The notes beneath the pieces are model-generated. The model was given only the letters and a program-made list of their open reading frames with translations, did no database searches and was not told the origin of the DNA. Shown piece by piece: positions 11,101 through 22,139 of a stretch of 64,000 bases of DNA. Location of the stretch: the NCBI GenBank assembly GCA_036346375.1, contig CM070500.1, positions 73,102,525 to 73,166,524 on the forward strand. Reading direction: 5' to 3'. Source of the DNA: Guadua angustifolia (lineage: Eukaryota > Streptophyta > Magnoliopsida > Poales > Poaceae). A program made the translations under genes and the position numbers. The stretch's first letter is position 1. Each line of letters opens with the position of its first letter.

Positions 11101-14100
11101 CGCAATCAATCTGTGATTTGGCCAATCCTTGCCAGCCGGAGTCCGAGGTCGAGATTTCTCTCCCTCCTCCTGATGTGGCGACTTTGGTTGGTCCTGCATG
11201 TCGAGCCGCCGGCCCCTCTTCCCAGGCGACGCATTCAATCTGTGATTTGGCCAATCCTTGCCAACCGGAGTCCGAGGTCGAGATCTCTCTCTCACCTCCT
11301 GATGTGGCGATTTTGGTTGGTCCTGCATGTCGAGCTGCTGACCCCTCACCCACGCATTCAATCTGTGATGTGGCCAATTCTTGTGAGCATGCGTGCGTCC
11401 CCAATAACGAACTCCAAGGTGCGTGCGTCCCCAATAACGAACTCCAAGGTGTTTCTTGGCCAAGCCGGTGCAGCAGGAACGACTCCTTCTTTGAAAAAAC
11501 TTATTCCCGCCGACGACCGCGTGTTATTGCCCCAAAGGAAAAAGTGAGCTCCTCTCCTGCTGCCATGATGAATGGTAAATCCTTTGTTGAAAAACTAAGA
11601 AGAAGACTTGCAAAATCATGTGTACCCCTCCCACCTCCAGAAGATGGGCTAAGGCTGCTTCTCTCAGCGCTCCTCCACGACGCAGCCGCAGACTTGCTGG
11701 TGTTGGAGTTGTAGCCTCTGTGGAGCCTAATCCCGCCAGAATCAAGAAACGGGTGATGAAGGCTCTGGATGTCATTGGAGATCAAGGTTGCATTGATCAA
11801 CAAGCCCTTGATGAATATGCCAAGACCTTTGGGCAGGTGCTTTCGGCAGAGCATGTTAAGGCTCTTACGGCGCTGTTCGGATGGCTGCCGCCGGAGATAA
11901 ACCATTGATCTGGGCGGTGTTTCCATTCCTTTTATTTGAAGTCGTTTTTTCTTTTGGATAATGATTCCATCTAGAATTGTTTCTTGGAATGTTAGAGGGC
12001 TGAATTCCAAAGCCCGGCAGAACTCGGTGCGTACTTTTATTGATTCCTCTAGGGCAGACATTGTTTGCTTCCAAGAGACGAAAATGGATGTTATTTCTAG
12101 GCGGGTCTTGCTCACCTCTCTTGGTTCAGACTTTGATAACTTTGTTAATCTGCCTTCTATTGGGGCTAGTGGTGGGCTGCTCGTGGCATGGCGTCATGGC
12201 CTTGGCCCTGCTAGAAGCACTAGGATTGACAATTTCAGCACCTCCATTCTGTTCGCTACCGATCAAGGCACTGAATGGTGGCTTACCTGTGTTTATGGGC
12301 CACAAGGCAACAATAATAAGATTGCTTTCCTTCAGGAGCTGAGAGGTATAAGAGATGCTTGCCATGGTCCTTGGGTGATAATTGGTGATTTCAACCTGAT
12401 TTATCTGGATGAAGACAAAAATAACAGTAATCTGGATAGAGCCATGATGGGCAGATTCAGAAGGCTTATTAATGATCTTGCTTTAATTGAATTGCCTCTT
12501 CACTTAGTAAGTTTACTTGGTCCAATCATCGACTCTCCAACTCTGGTGAAGCTTGATCGTGTGCTATGTTCTCTGGAATGGGAGGACTTGTTTCCTAACT
12601 GTTTGCTTTTGAGTGGTGCCACTGAAGATTCAGATCACTGCCCTCTTATTCTTGGATTGAGAGATGTCCAGGTCTGCAGAAGAAGATTTCATTTTGAGGC
12701 CTTTTGGCCCCAACTGGATAGTTTTCATGATGTGGTGGCGGCCTCCTGGTTCTCTGTCCAGATTAGCTCGTGCCCCTTTGATACTCTAGCAAGAAAGCTT
12801 TCGGTGACTAGGAGAAACCTTCAGAGTTGGAGCCAGAAAAATGTGGGACACATCAGCACTCAGCTTGCCCTTGCGCGGGAAGTTCTTCACCAATTGGAGA
12901 TTGCTGAAGATGCTCGGGCTCTTTCCAGTGTGGAAGTGTGGTTTAAAAATCAGCTCAAAAACACCGCTTAGCCCCTGCTGCCGCTCAAGCTTAACAATTG
13001 CCGAAGCCGCTCCGCATTGATTGGCTCAAAGATGGTGATGCCAACACATCTCTCTTTCACAGAGCTGCAAGACATAGGAAGTGTAAAAATTTTATTGGTC
13101 AGCTGACTGATGGAGATCTTGTTCACATTAGGCATGAAGACAAAGAAAAGGTGATACATGATTTTTTCCATGGTCTAATTGGTACCAGTTTGGACAGGAT
13201 GTCACCGTCAATCTTGATGAGTTAGATATTCCTCTCATGATCTCTCCTTTTAGAGGCACCCATTATGGAGGATGAGGTCCTGAAAACAATCTCTGAACTT
13301 CCCCGACAAGGCTCCTGGCCCGGATGGGTTTACTGTATGCTTTACCAAGTCTGTTGGCCTACCATCAAGAATGACATTATGGCTGCGATGTCTGCTGTCT
13401 GGAGCAGGAAATTCAGGAATTTTGGACTGCTCAACAGTGCCTTCATAACTCTTTTGCCAAAGAGGAAAGATGCCCTAAGTGTCAAAGACTATAGACCTAT
13501 TAGTCTGGTCCATAGCTTTGCTAAACTCCTGACTAAACTCCCGCCAACAGTCAAGGTCGGCTCAACCAGTTGGTTTCCCCAAATCAAAGTGCGTTCATAA
13601 AAGGAAGATTTATTCTTGATAATTTCATGCTTGTGCAGCAGACGGCCAGATTCTTGCAGCAGCAAAAACAGCCTCGAATTCTCTTGAAACTGGATATTTC
13701 CAAGGCCTTTGATTCGGTATCATGGAGTTTTCTCTTGGAGGTTCTTCAAAAACTAGGGTTTGGTCAAATCTGGCGTGATATCATCAGTGGCCTTTTGGCC
13801 ACCTCATCCACCCAAATCCTTTTGAATGGCATCCCTGGTGTTTTCATTGATCATAAGAGGGGGTTACGGCAGGGCGATCCTCTTTCGCCAATGCTTTTTA
13901 TTCTGGTCATTGATGTTTTAAGTCTCATTTTTTCCAAGGCTTCAGAAAATGGTTTATTGCATCCTCTTGCTAACAGACCTTTGCAGCACCGGATCTCTAT
14001 TTATGCCGATGATGTGGTTCTTTTCTTGCGGCCTCATCCTTCTGATATTGGCTTATCTCTTGATCTGATTAACCTTTTTGGTGAAGCCTCAGGTCTGAAA

Positions 14101-16911
14101 ACTAATGTGCATAAGAGTAGTGTCATCCCCATTCAGTGCACCAATTCTGAAATTGCTACCATACAGAGCCTCCTCCCTTGTGAAATTCAGACTTTCCCTT
14201 GTAAGTACCTTGGAGTGCCACTATCTTTGAAGAAATTAACAAGAGGATAGATTCAGCCCATCATAGATCATATTGTCGACCGCTTGCGGGGTGGAAAGCA
14301 GATCTCTTATCTAAAGAGGGAGGAGGATCTTAGTGCAGCACGCTCACCTCCATGGTAATTTATCTTGCCATTGCTTTGGAGCTTCCTCCTTGGGCCATCA
14401 AGTCCATTGATAAAATTAGAAGAGGCTTTCTATGGAAAGGAAGGAAAGATGCAAAAGGTGGTCATTGTTTGGTGGCTTGGACAAAGGTGTGCCTTCCTAA
14501 GGAACTTGGAGGACTTGGAATATCTAATATCCAATATCTAAGTTGGGCCTTTGGATGAGATGGATGTGGCTGCAAAAAGCAGATCCGGCCGCCTACGGCT
14601 GTTTTTCATCTTCAAATGCACAAGAATATTCAAGCCTTCTTCTCCATTGCGGTGTTTACAAAGGTTGGAAATGGGGCTGGTACTTTATTTTGGTCTCGAC
14701 AGATGGCTTCGTGGTCGAGAATTGCCGATCTGGTTCCTTTACTCTTTGCTAAGGTTAATAGAAGAAGGGCCAAAAAGGACTGCTTTGGAGGCTCTTGATG
14801 GCCATTCTTGGGTCTCGACATTCAAGGAGCTCTAATCTTCTGGGGTTATCTCTCAATTCCTTTCACTTTGGGATCTCATTTCAAGTGGTCCTCCACCAGA
14901 GGTTGAAGACGCCATGTATGGAAGTTTTCATCAAATGGGATGTACTCTGCCAAATCTGCCTATAAGGCCTTCTTCCATGGGACTGTGGCCTTTAGACCTT
15001 GGGAAAGAATTTGGAAAGCCTGGGCCCCTGGAAAATGTCGGTTTTTTATGTGGCTTGTCGTGAAAAACAGGTGCTGGACGGCTGATCGGCTGGCTAAGCG
15101 TGGTCTCCCACACCCGGCGATGTGCCCGCTTTGTGATCAGGCTGAGGAAACTATCAATCATTTGCTGCTCTCCTGCGTTTTTGCTCGAGAGTTTTGGTTC
15201 AGATTTTTGCAGAATGTCGACCTTCAAAACCTAAGTCCTAGACCGGGTGAGGAGCTTTTTGATGAGTGGTGGGAAGGAGTTTTGGCTGCAGCTCCTACCC
15301 CTGTTAGAAAAGGTCTTAATTCTCTAGTTATTTTAGGGGCTTGGACTCTTTGGAACCATCGAAATAGGTGCGTGTTTGATGGCCTTTCTCCTGCCATTGC
15401 TCAGGCTTTGTCCCTTGCTGGTGAGGAGATCAATCTTTGGAGATTGGCCGGTGCTAGCAGCCTGGCTCCAGAGGAAGTTTGATTTCAATAGGTTTTTAGT
15501 TGTTCTTTGGTCGTTTTCTATTTTTCTTCAAAGGTGCGCTGTATGTTCTGAGTTTATTTGGGTGTTTGATTGTATGGGCTCTTGCCCCTTTTTCTCTTCT
15601 TAATATAATGATACGCAGCTCTCCTGCGTGTTCGAAAAAAAAAAAAAGTTACTCTGCAGGACAAGTTGTATTTTTACATAGAGAAGTTGCAATATCTAGG
15701 CATAGAACGTAAAGAAATATTTGGTCATTTCTTTATTTCACATATTACTTTTAATGAACTTTTACTTTCTTTAATTTTTTGATTTTTATCATTCTCACCT
15801 GTGGGGTGTGGGCATGGTGTACCATCTTGTTTCAGTGTGGCTAGTGATACCTATCAGTCAGCAGGCTGTACAATATCTGGAATTGTTGGCCCATTTTGGT
15901 TATTACTTATTATACTACTACAGTACTTAATTAAATCAGCCCCACCTCCAGAGCACTAGTACTTTGGTGACAGAAAAGCAGACATTACATTTAATTTATG
16001 TGGCTGTAGTTGAGAAAGGTAGCTTAAAATAGAAGTCATGATGTTTTTGGCAGTTAAGCGCTAAAATTCCATGATACAGTCGCAGTTACTAAAATAAGTT
16101 GAAGATATTTGCAGACTCATTTTCATCAGAGCTCAGTCATTTTTTCAAGACATTCTATTTAGTCACAAATAATACTTGTGTGATGTGTCAAACACTAAAC
16201 CAGTAACCGAATAACTGACACAACTCCACATTGTATCAGAGGAGTGCATGATTGTTCAGCATACCATAAAATAAGAATCTGTCACTGTAGTTTACTTGTT
16301 TGCTTCTTTATGTTAGCTACCTTGTTTATTTACATCCAACCATCCAGCTAACAAGACCAACACTGAAACTTGCCATAAATATGTTCTGTCTACAGATGTC
16401 TAAGAACAGGCCAAAAACCAGTTGGTTCTTTCTTATTTGGTAAAACTTGGATAGACTTGGTATTCCTGGATATTCCTCCAATTTTTTCAATGAAATATTT
16501 TGGTGCAATAGTCATGTCAAATTAGGTTAGAAACATTGTGCACAGAGTCCAAAGCACCCTAGCGCATAGTAGCTTTTGGTTCCAACTAGTACAGTATGTA
16601 CCAGCTCCAGATGGGTATGCCAGTCGCAAAGTGTTACGTTGGCACCAAACTATACAGCAAATGGTTATGGGTATACCAGCTCCAGCTGGTATATAACTAG
16701 TATGGAAAAGGCTATTCATAAGCTGATGTGTTTCTATCAATGGGTACCATTCTATACAACTAGTATGGAAAAGGCTATTCATAAGCTGATGTGTTTCTGT
16801 TTCAGTAATACATTGTTCTTTTCTTATTTAGGCCCGTGGAGAATGCTTTGGAAGGATAACGATTGAAGCAATGGCGTTCAAGTTGCCAGTGCTGGTAATA
16901 CCAACCCCCTC

Positions 16912-16947
<36 letters not shown>

Positions 16948-17702
16948 ACACACGCGCACACACTAATGTGTGAGTCAAGCCATTGTTGTTATTGATGTGC
17001 TCCTATGTCATACAATTTTCTTTCAACCCATAGTTACTAGAAACGCGATTCGTCTGAGTTATGGTACAGGATTTGGGTTCGTGGTTCGCCACTTTTTTTT
17101 CCCAATTTCCACTGTGAACAAGAACCCCGTACCTTAAACCGGTTTGGGTTCGACGAATCCGGTTCGCGATTCGTGGGGGTTTACAGTGAATCCGGTAACA
17201 ATATTTCAACCATCAATCTATCTACCAGGCAATTAAACTCACCGCAATAGTTTGAAACACGGCCCAATATTTCTCTGAATCTGGAGTTATGGTTGACAAT
17301 CGTGAATTTGGTGTTACTGTGGACAATCAAGTGCCTACACCTTGAGGCTCCACCATCCTCTGTTTTAGCCTGCATTTTCTGTTGCATGCTTCCATATGCC
17401 CATTTATGGACTTGGGTTAATGATACTGCACCTTCCTATATCAGGGCACGGCTGCAGGAGGGACCACAGAAATTGTCTTGGATGGTTCAACTGGCCTTCT
17501 GCACCCTGCTGGAAAGGAGGGTGTGGCTCCTCTTGCAAAGAACATCGTAAGGCTTGCAAGCCATGCTGAGCAAAGGGTCTCCATGGGAAAGAAGGGCTAT
17601 GACAGGGTGAAGGAAAGGTTCATGGAGCACCACATGGCCGATAGGATCGCAACGGTGTTTAAGGAAGTTCTGCGGAAATCACGGGAACATTCCCATTCTT
17701 GA
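5145..17702 (+). CDS. Glycosyltransferase family 4-like protein (7 exons, 476 aa)
   Basis: Exons: 5145-5421, 5854-5996, 7381-7652, 8146-8300, 8432-8694, 16832-16894, 17445-17702. All introns are GT-AG and phases join in frame (476 codons plus TGA). Residues 25-44 are a hydrophobic signal anchor (LLLLLLVAVAVSASTAGYLL) after a basic stretch, suggesting a type II Golgi/ER membrane protein. The donor-binding half has LFAIINSVSRGKGQ and, in exon 6, ECFGRITIE, the EX7E motif of retaining GT4 enzymes (E374, E382), followed by GTAAGGTTEIV. It should transfer a sugar from a nucleotide-sugar donor; donor and acceptor are unknown. It resembles the plant UDP-glycosyltransferase-superfamily proteins of the Arabidopsis At1g19710 type (recalled, not searched). 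The start was chosen because the anchor follows directly. Intron 5 is 8.1 kb because it carries a LINE. Confidence 0.9.
6552..6603. repeat. Perfect 26 bp tandem duplication in intron 2
   Basis: AAATCACATTGACTGG plus the next 10 bases occur twice in direct succession (6552-6577, 6578-6603). No coding role. Confidence 0.9.
7720..8005. repeat. ~142 bp tandem duplication in intron 3
   Basis: The block starting GTTATGAATAG at 7720 is repeated from 7861 with a few differences. Both copies contain TTGGACTTGCTTG and CTAGTGGGTGATAA. It lies in the intron between exons 3 and 4 and lengthens it. Confidence 0.85.
9580..11015 (+). pseudogene. LINE ORF1 protein (zinc knuckle plus DUF4283-like), frameshifted
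   Basis: A zinc-knuckle-like GKCFNCLSPSHRGDC lies near 9659-9705. It has three residues instead of four between the His and the last Cys, and it is in a different frame from the main ORF (9891-11015). The latter reads IEFLEDDLRKALFVSV, then AIARRFNLEARSLVLRRAAS and the HGIPAHAWDLVTAEHLLNE segment typical of plant LINE ORF1. The protein should bind LINE RNA. In plant LINEs the knuckle usually follows the DUF4283-like part, so its position before it here is odd. The break between the parts makes the gene non-functional as read. Confidence 0.7.
11075..11450 (+). repeat. Tandem repeats in the LINE between ORF1 and ORF2
   Basis: A ~129 bp unit starts at 11075 and 11205, with a third shortened copy from 11334. 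Each encodes HSICDLANPCQPESEVEIS-like text in one frame. A perfect 30 bp unit (GCGTGCGTCCCCAATAACGA plus ten bases) then occurs twice at 11391-11420 and 11421-11450. The longer units preserve frame, giving a repeated Cys-containing peptide in a frame that runs from 11037 to 11714. Confidence 0.85.
11961..12971 (+). pseudogene. LINE ORF2, AP endonuclease domain
   Basis: The frame opens MIPSRIVSWNVRGLNS and shows the endonuclease/exonuclease/phosphatase motifs in order: SWNVRGLN, CFQETKMD, VYGPQG, IGDFNLI and, near the end, DSDHCPLILG. In an active LINE this enzyme nicks the target DNA to prime reverse transcription. The domain itself is uninterrupted, but ORF2 stops at 12971 and continues in other frames. 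About 25 residues around HLVSLLGPIIDSPTLVKLDR look slightly shortened compared with the family, where a SWSN-type motif is normal. Confidence 0.8.
12998..14558 (+). pseudogene. LINE ORF2, reverse transcriptase domain, frameshifted
   Basis: Pieces in successive frames read WLKDGDANTSLFHRAARHRK (12998 on), then the RT N-terminus (13265-13600), then the RT core (13570-14250): NQSAFIKGRFILDNFML, LLKLDISKAFDSVSW, KRGLRQGDPLSPMLF and IYADDVVLFLRP. The catalytic YADD is intact. At least two frameshifts lie between 12971 and 13600 and a stop at 14250, after which the thumb region continues to about 14558. The enzyme would copy LINE RNA at the nicked target. Confidence 0.82.
14940..15482 (+). pseudogene. 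LINE ORF2 C-terminal zf-RVT region
   Basis: The frame reads SAKSAYKAFFHG, KCRFFMWLVVKNRCWTADRL, then CPLCDQAEETINHLLLSCVF, the Cys/His-rich zf-RVT motif found at the C-terminus of plant LINE ORF2. It ends at 15482, about 150 bp before the poly-A tail, consistent with the LINE 3' UTR. Upstream frameshifts separate it from the RT. Confidence 0.75.
16695..16798. repeat. 41 bp direct repeats, 63 bp apart, near exon 6
   Basis: AACTAGTATGGAAAAGGCTA plus 21 further bases occur at 16695-16735 and 16758-16798. The second copy ends only 33 bases before exon 6, so the duplication lies next to the branch-point region of the last large intron. Confidence 0.88.
16911..16965. repeat. CT/GT/CA microsatellite in intron 6
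   Basis: A run of CT dinucleotides passes into GT and then ACACAC repeats, starting about 17 bases after the exon 6 donor. It is likely length-polymorphic. Confidence 0.9.
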
Positions 17703-17704
17703 AC

Positions 17705-17706
<2 letters not shown>

Positions 17707-17735
<29 letters not shown>

Positions 17736-17737
17736 AT
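17707..17737. repeat. Poly-C/poly-A run just after the GT4 stop codon
   Basis: About 20 C then 11 A bases start four bases after the TGA, in the presumed 3' UTR. Assembly errors are common in such runs. Confidence 0.85.
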
Positions 17738-18290
17738 CAGTTTCTAGTGCTAACATGTAGATCCGGACTTTACCACGGTCAGACTCGAGAGCAACTGCAA
17801 ATTACTAGTAATATATGTTCCGTTTCCATCTATTCGTTTTCGTTTTACTTCGCGCTATGTTGTTTTTCTCTTCCACCTCTCATGGTTTATTACCTAGCTA
17901 GTAGGGTTGACGCCATCAAGTGCAAATCTAAATGGCATTATGGTGGCGATCATTTTCTTTTTGTAACCGTATGATTAATCTTGGTGTTGTCTCTCTGCTG
18001 GTGTACAATTCAACAAGAATGATCAATGCATGCGTGAGCACATAAGCTGTTACTGTGATTTTCTATGGCAAACAGGAGGCAAGTGAAATTGCATCTGCAC
18101 ACACAACACGAATTCATTAGACCATGGTATCCTAAAATCGCTAGGCTACATGCATTCCTTGTCAGAAACATCCTTGCCACTCTTAACAATCAATATGCTA
18201 CATGATCTACTTCAGAAGCAAAAATTGCTGCATCGCCTGCTTGAGTCCAAATAATCTCTCGTATCTTGAATCTCTACACTCCATGTCCAT
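17738..18290. other. GT4 3' UTR / intergenic, no gene seen
   Basis: No reading frame or repeat with support. The 3' UTR of the GT4 gene probably ends here, but no clear polyadenylation signal was chosen. Confidence 0.5.
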
Positions 18291-18379
18291 AGCGTCCTAT
18301 AGAGAGCTGGGAGTGCTATAAGCTACACATGGTGCCGCTGATGGTAGGGTGGACGCTAGCTCTGCTTGGCCCACTGTCA

Positions 18380-18990
18380 GATCCGCCTCTGGTTGGTGTC
18401 CTTGATGCCGAACTCCTTGAGCATCTCCCGGAGGTGCAGCAGGGGGGCTGGAGATCTCCGTGATCAACAGGCTCACCACCAACTCCGTTCCGCACTACAC
18501 ATACATGACACAACGCCAGCCAAAATGAGTTTTTATTTGACCATAATTCATTAATAGCTAACAAACTTTTTTTTGAAATTGGTCAGGAGCTCCGGTATTC
18601 ACTAAAGGAGGAGAAACAACAACAGAGTCATAGTAGGTACATATATGCACTCACACCACCCCCACACGCACACATCATGCACTGTGCACGGCACTCACGC
18701 GTGCCCGCGCCGAGCGAGGCTCGAACGCGGGCGGGCTGGCCGAGCGACGCTTACGCTAGCCAATCGAGCCGAAGCTCGCTCGCAATAGCTAACAAAATTA
18801 ATCCACCAGAATGATTGATTCTAGGAAATCCTTTAATTACCCTCTGGTAGGCGAGGCCGGCGCCGACGCCGATGATGCTGACGAGGTGGTGCACGGTGTT
18901 GTCCAGCCGCACGCGCGTCGCCGTGGAGGTGGCAGCACGCCGCGTCGTACTCGTATACCACGTACGACAGCGTCACCACCAGCGCCTTCA
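18380..18990 (-). pseudogene. TLC-domain (TRAM/LAG1/CLN8) gene fragment
   Basis: Two exon-like pieces are visible on the minus strand. The first (about 18990-18838) reads MKALVVTLSYVVYEYDAACC and, after a frame change, DNTVHHLVSIIGVGAGLAY. The second (about 18492-18385) reads ELVVSLLITEISSP, and in the next frame LLHLREMLKEFGIKDTN. These match the transmembrane core of plant TLC-domain membrane proteins. The frame change in the second piece is explained by one extra C in a C run (18460-18465 region). The rest of the gene is missing and a SINE sits between the pieces, so this is a pseudogene relic. Subfamily not determined. Confidence 0.6.
18566..18783 (-). mobile_element. tRNA-derived SINE
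   Basis: On the minus strand the element starts near GCGAGCGAGCTTCGGCTCGA, carries a polymerase III B-box-like GCGTTCGAGCC, and ends in an A-rich tail (TTTTTTTT at 18567-18574 on the + strand). It is flanked by a perfect 13 bp direct repeat, AATAGCTAACAAA (18553-18565 and 18784-18796). Length is 218 bp. It lies inside the TLC relic. Confidence 0.85.
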
Positions 18991-19129
18991 TCTGAGGAGT
19001 TACAATCTATCATCGGCAGTCTGATCATCGGCTAAGGCCGCTCGTTGTTGTCGCGGCGAGGGGGCAGGTCCACCCCTGCACAGCGAGGCAGACGCTGGCG
19101 ATGGTGTGCAGATCGTAGGATGCAACATC

Positions 19130-20280
19130 TAAAAATTTTAAATAAGAAAAATAAAAATATAAAATTAGAAAATTAAATTGAATAAAATTTTTAATTAAAA
19201 TTAAGAGGATAAATTAATTTTTTTTAATTAAAATTAAGAGAATAAATTAAAAATATTATCTTCTATTTCAACATCTTGAAATCCAATCTTAATAAAAAGG
19301 ATGAGTTGCATAATAAAACTTCAAATCAAATAAAATATGGAAATAAATTAGGAATAAAAGTTCACCTTTAAATTTCATTCCAATATGAAATTCTTCTTGA
19401 ATTTTTGGTTCTTAAGAAATCTTTTATTGTATTGATTTCATTTTCTCCTCAATGCAAAATGCAAAATATAATGAGGAACTAAATCTTAAACCTTTACTTA
19501 TATTTATTGATGATTTTTCTGAATTCTTTGGGTTTTATTGATTTTTCCTAGATTTTCTTGATCTTGTTACAATGGAGAAATCCTTTCAATATAAACTTAA
19601 TTAATAGTTAAAGAGAAGAGTAAGAAGAATATAGAAACAAAATAAATAAAAAATATCTAAACCAAGAAAACTCCAGTGACTCATTTATGAATTTTAAAAT
19701 GTTATATCAAAGCAATTATGCAAGAAATGAATGCCAATTAATGTTTCTTGACTAGCAACAGTAAACTTGTATGATTTAAATAAAAATAATCCGACATTAT
19801 CTTGAGCCAAAAATTTATATTATATTATGTATAGATTCGACTATCAATAGTAAAATATAAATAAAAAATAAATGCATTTGTAATTACAAAATTCAAAAAT
19901 AGAAAAGCTAAAAATCTGGAAATACCAATGTCAGAATTTTAATAAATTAAATATTAAATATATGGAGCTAAACATTTTAAAAGAGACTAATATGGCTATA
20001 ATTAATCTCTATAAAAAGTTTCAAAATGTTTTGATAATATATAGACGTCCAGAAAATATGAAAATAGAAAACACAATTATGTGCACAGTATATTGTCGGA
20101 ATTTTCATAAATCTGTGAAGATTATTTTGACCTGAAATTTTTACAGTGCAATCATTATTACCCAAGGATCTCTGAGAAAAATTATTAAAAATTTCCCATC
20201 AAAAATAATGATCATTTAAAGCTCAACATCATTGCCTAAAACTGAATAATTGAAGCGGTTTCATCTCTGTGCAATAAAGC
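19130..20280. other. AT-rich region, no gene recognised
   Basis: Strongly AT-rich sequence with no supported reading frame. It may be an old LTR or intergenic filler, but I could not fix any boundary. Confidence 0.5.
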
Positions 20281-20385
20281 AGTGTCACGCTGTAGCAGGC
20301 CCACCTGGCAGTGGCCGAATTTTCCTTTGGCCTCCTTTCTCCCTCAGCTGAGCTCTTGCTTTGACTACCACCGACCAGCGTACGC

Positions 20386-21144
20386 TAGAGGTGGGTACTG
20401 GTCGGGTTCTTTTGGGCCGATCCGAGGCACAGCGGACACGGTATAGTTCGAAGCTCGGCTTAGTACGAAATGGGTCGTGCCGGTCGACATGATACTGTAG
20501 CACGGGCCGTGTCGGGCCCGAGAACCAGGCAGGATGGGCTGCACGGCCTGGCACAACACTGTAGCATGGGCTGTGTCAAGCCCGATGACCTAGGGCATGA
20601 GGAAGAAGCTCAGTACGAAGATTACTGACCCACAGAGCGTGAGCGTTATGAACGTACCCAATAGTATGAACGCCACACTGCCGCCAACACCTGAGAAAGA
20701 CAGCCTCTCTCTCTCACCTGTCTATCTCAATTTTTCTCTCGCTCATCCATCTCTCTCAATTTCTCCCTCGCTCATCCGTCTCTCTCAATCTCCATTGCCT
20801 CTCTTCCTCACTCTCTCGTTGCCCTCTCTCTCGCTCGTGTTCAGCACATCCCCTTGTTCTAAGAATAAATAAATTTTAGTTCTTTTTTCTATGATATTTA
20901 TGTCCACTGTCTTAACTCCATATGTCTTTGATTCTTTTCTTCTTATCACAACAGTGAAATGGGCTGGGCTAGGCTTAGGCCGGTACGGCACGAAACAGGC
21001 ACAAAGCGCAAATGGGCCGTGTTTGGGCTCACCGAAGGTGAGTCGGGCCGGCTCGACCTGGTACGACGGGCACGACAAGTCGTCGCAGCCCGGCATGGTT
21101 CATACACGAAGCACGATGAGCCCATGCCGGGACGCCCACCTCTA
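20386..21144. mobile_element. Nonautonomous hAT-like DNA transposon
   Basis: The termini are inverted: TAGAGGTGGG at 20386 and its complement CCCACCTCTA ending at 21144. Both subterminal regions are GC-rich with many GGGCC/CGGGCC and GGCACG motifs, while the middle is a CT-rich block (20700-20835) and AT-rich sequence. No transposase is present. TAGAGGTGGGC ends are common in grass hAT-type elements. A clear 8 bp target duplication is not visible. Confidence 0.65.
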
Positions 21145-21159
21145 AGCATGGGCAGAACC

Positions 21160-21420
21160 AAGGGGTTGCCGTATGCCCCGACACCCCCAAAAATTTGAGA
21201 AATTTCAAAATCACATTTCTTCAATGGGTTAAATTTGTTGATTGAATTGATTTTTATTTTGGTGATTTGAGATTTTTAAGACTTCAGAACTATTTGTATT
21301 ATACTTTTAGCAAATTTCAAATATATTTATTACATTTATGTTGATACCAAATTATTGCATAAGACTATAAAATTATACATGTGAAGTGTACACCCATCAA
21401 AATTTTTCTAGCTCCATCAC
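21160..21420. repeat. Dispersed repeat, copy 1 (related to 51365-51590)
   Basis: The block with GATTGAATTGATTTTTATTT, then GAACTATTTGTAT and TTTCAAATATAT, closely resembles the block at 51365-51590 in the same orientation. It ends before the CATCACTGCC text near 21420. Family unknown. Confidence 0.7.
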
Positions 21421-21674
21421 TGCCTCTAAGTGTACGAATGGAGATGCAACCAACAATTTTTTTGCACCGACCACTAAAAACTGTCGCTATCAAAACGTTG
21501 TCTGGGCACCTCATCTCCTCCTATGGCGCCCAAGACAATATTTGCCCAAATCTCTTCTTTTTCTCTCTGCCAAACCGAGCAAGCATTCCCTTCTTGTTCT
21601 CTGCCACGGCAAAAGAATTTCAACACCAAAACCAGCTCCATTTGTACCGACCTCGCCACAGCAGTACAACCGCA

Positions 21675-21945
21675 CTGATTTAGGAATTTTAGATATTAAA
21701 AATTTTAGAAATGTTAGATATTAGAAATTTTAGATATTAGAAACATTAGATATTGATACAATATCGATGTTTATGCAATATTAGAAATTTTAGATATTAA
21801 TGCAATGTCGATATTCGAGATTTTAGATATTGATGCAATATTAGATAGATATTGATGCAATATCGATATTAGAAATTTTAGATGCAATATTTGAGATTCT
21901 AAATTTTGATGTAATATAGCAATTTTAGATTGTTCGCTGAAAATG
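21675..21945. repeat. AT-rich degenerate tandem repeat
   Basis: Short units built from TTAGATATTGATGCAATATC and ATATTAGAAATTTTAGA are repeated with variation. No coding capacity. It borders the MULE remnant that follows. Confidence 0.8.
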
Positions 21946-22139
21946 CCTGATGATAATTTTCTCATTTTAGGAGGGAATCGTTAATTTAGATATTGATGCA
22001 ATATAAAAATTATTTTTGTTTAGTTAGTGATATTAAACGTTAGTGGTGATATAAAAATCAATTTTGTTTATGTCGTCAGCAAAGAATGCTCTGGATGCAA
22101 GTGAAATTTAGGGTATATTATGGCGATGGTGAAATAAAA

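Larger units (their letters stand above)
9157..15647 (+). mobile_element. LINE (L1-like non-LTR retrotransposon) in intron 5 of the GT4 gene
   Basis: The element ends in a poly-A run (15635-15647) and is flanked by a 14-16 bp direct repeat, AAGTTACTCTGCAGGA (9141-9156 and 15646-15661; the leading A bases are ambiguous with the tail). It holds ORF1, an AP endonuclease, a reverse transcriptase and a C-terminal zinc-binding domain in the expected order, so it is close to full length (about 6.5 kb). It lies in the same orientation as the host gene. Several frameshifts and stops break both ORFs, so it is dead or dying. It accounts for most of the 8.1 kb intron. Confidence 0.92.

Noticed and set aside
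11961..15482. Intact, active LINE ORF2
   Set aside because: The motifs are complete, but stops at 12971 and 14250 and frame changes between them break the protein.
19130..20280. Organelle DNA insertion (because of AT richness)
   Set aside because: No plastid or mitochondrial gene text is recognisable.
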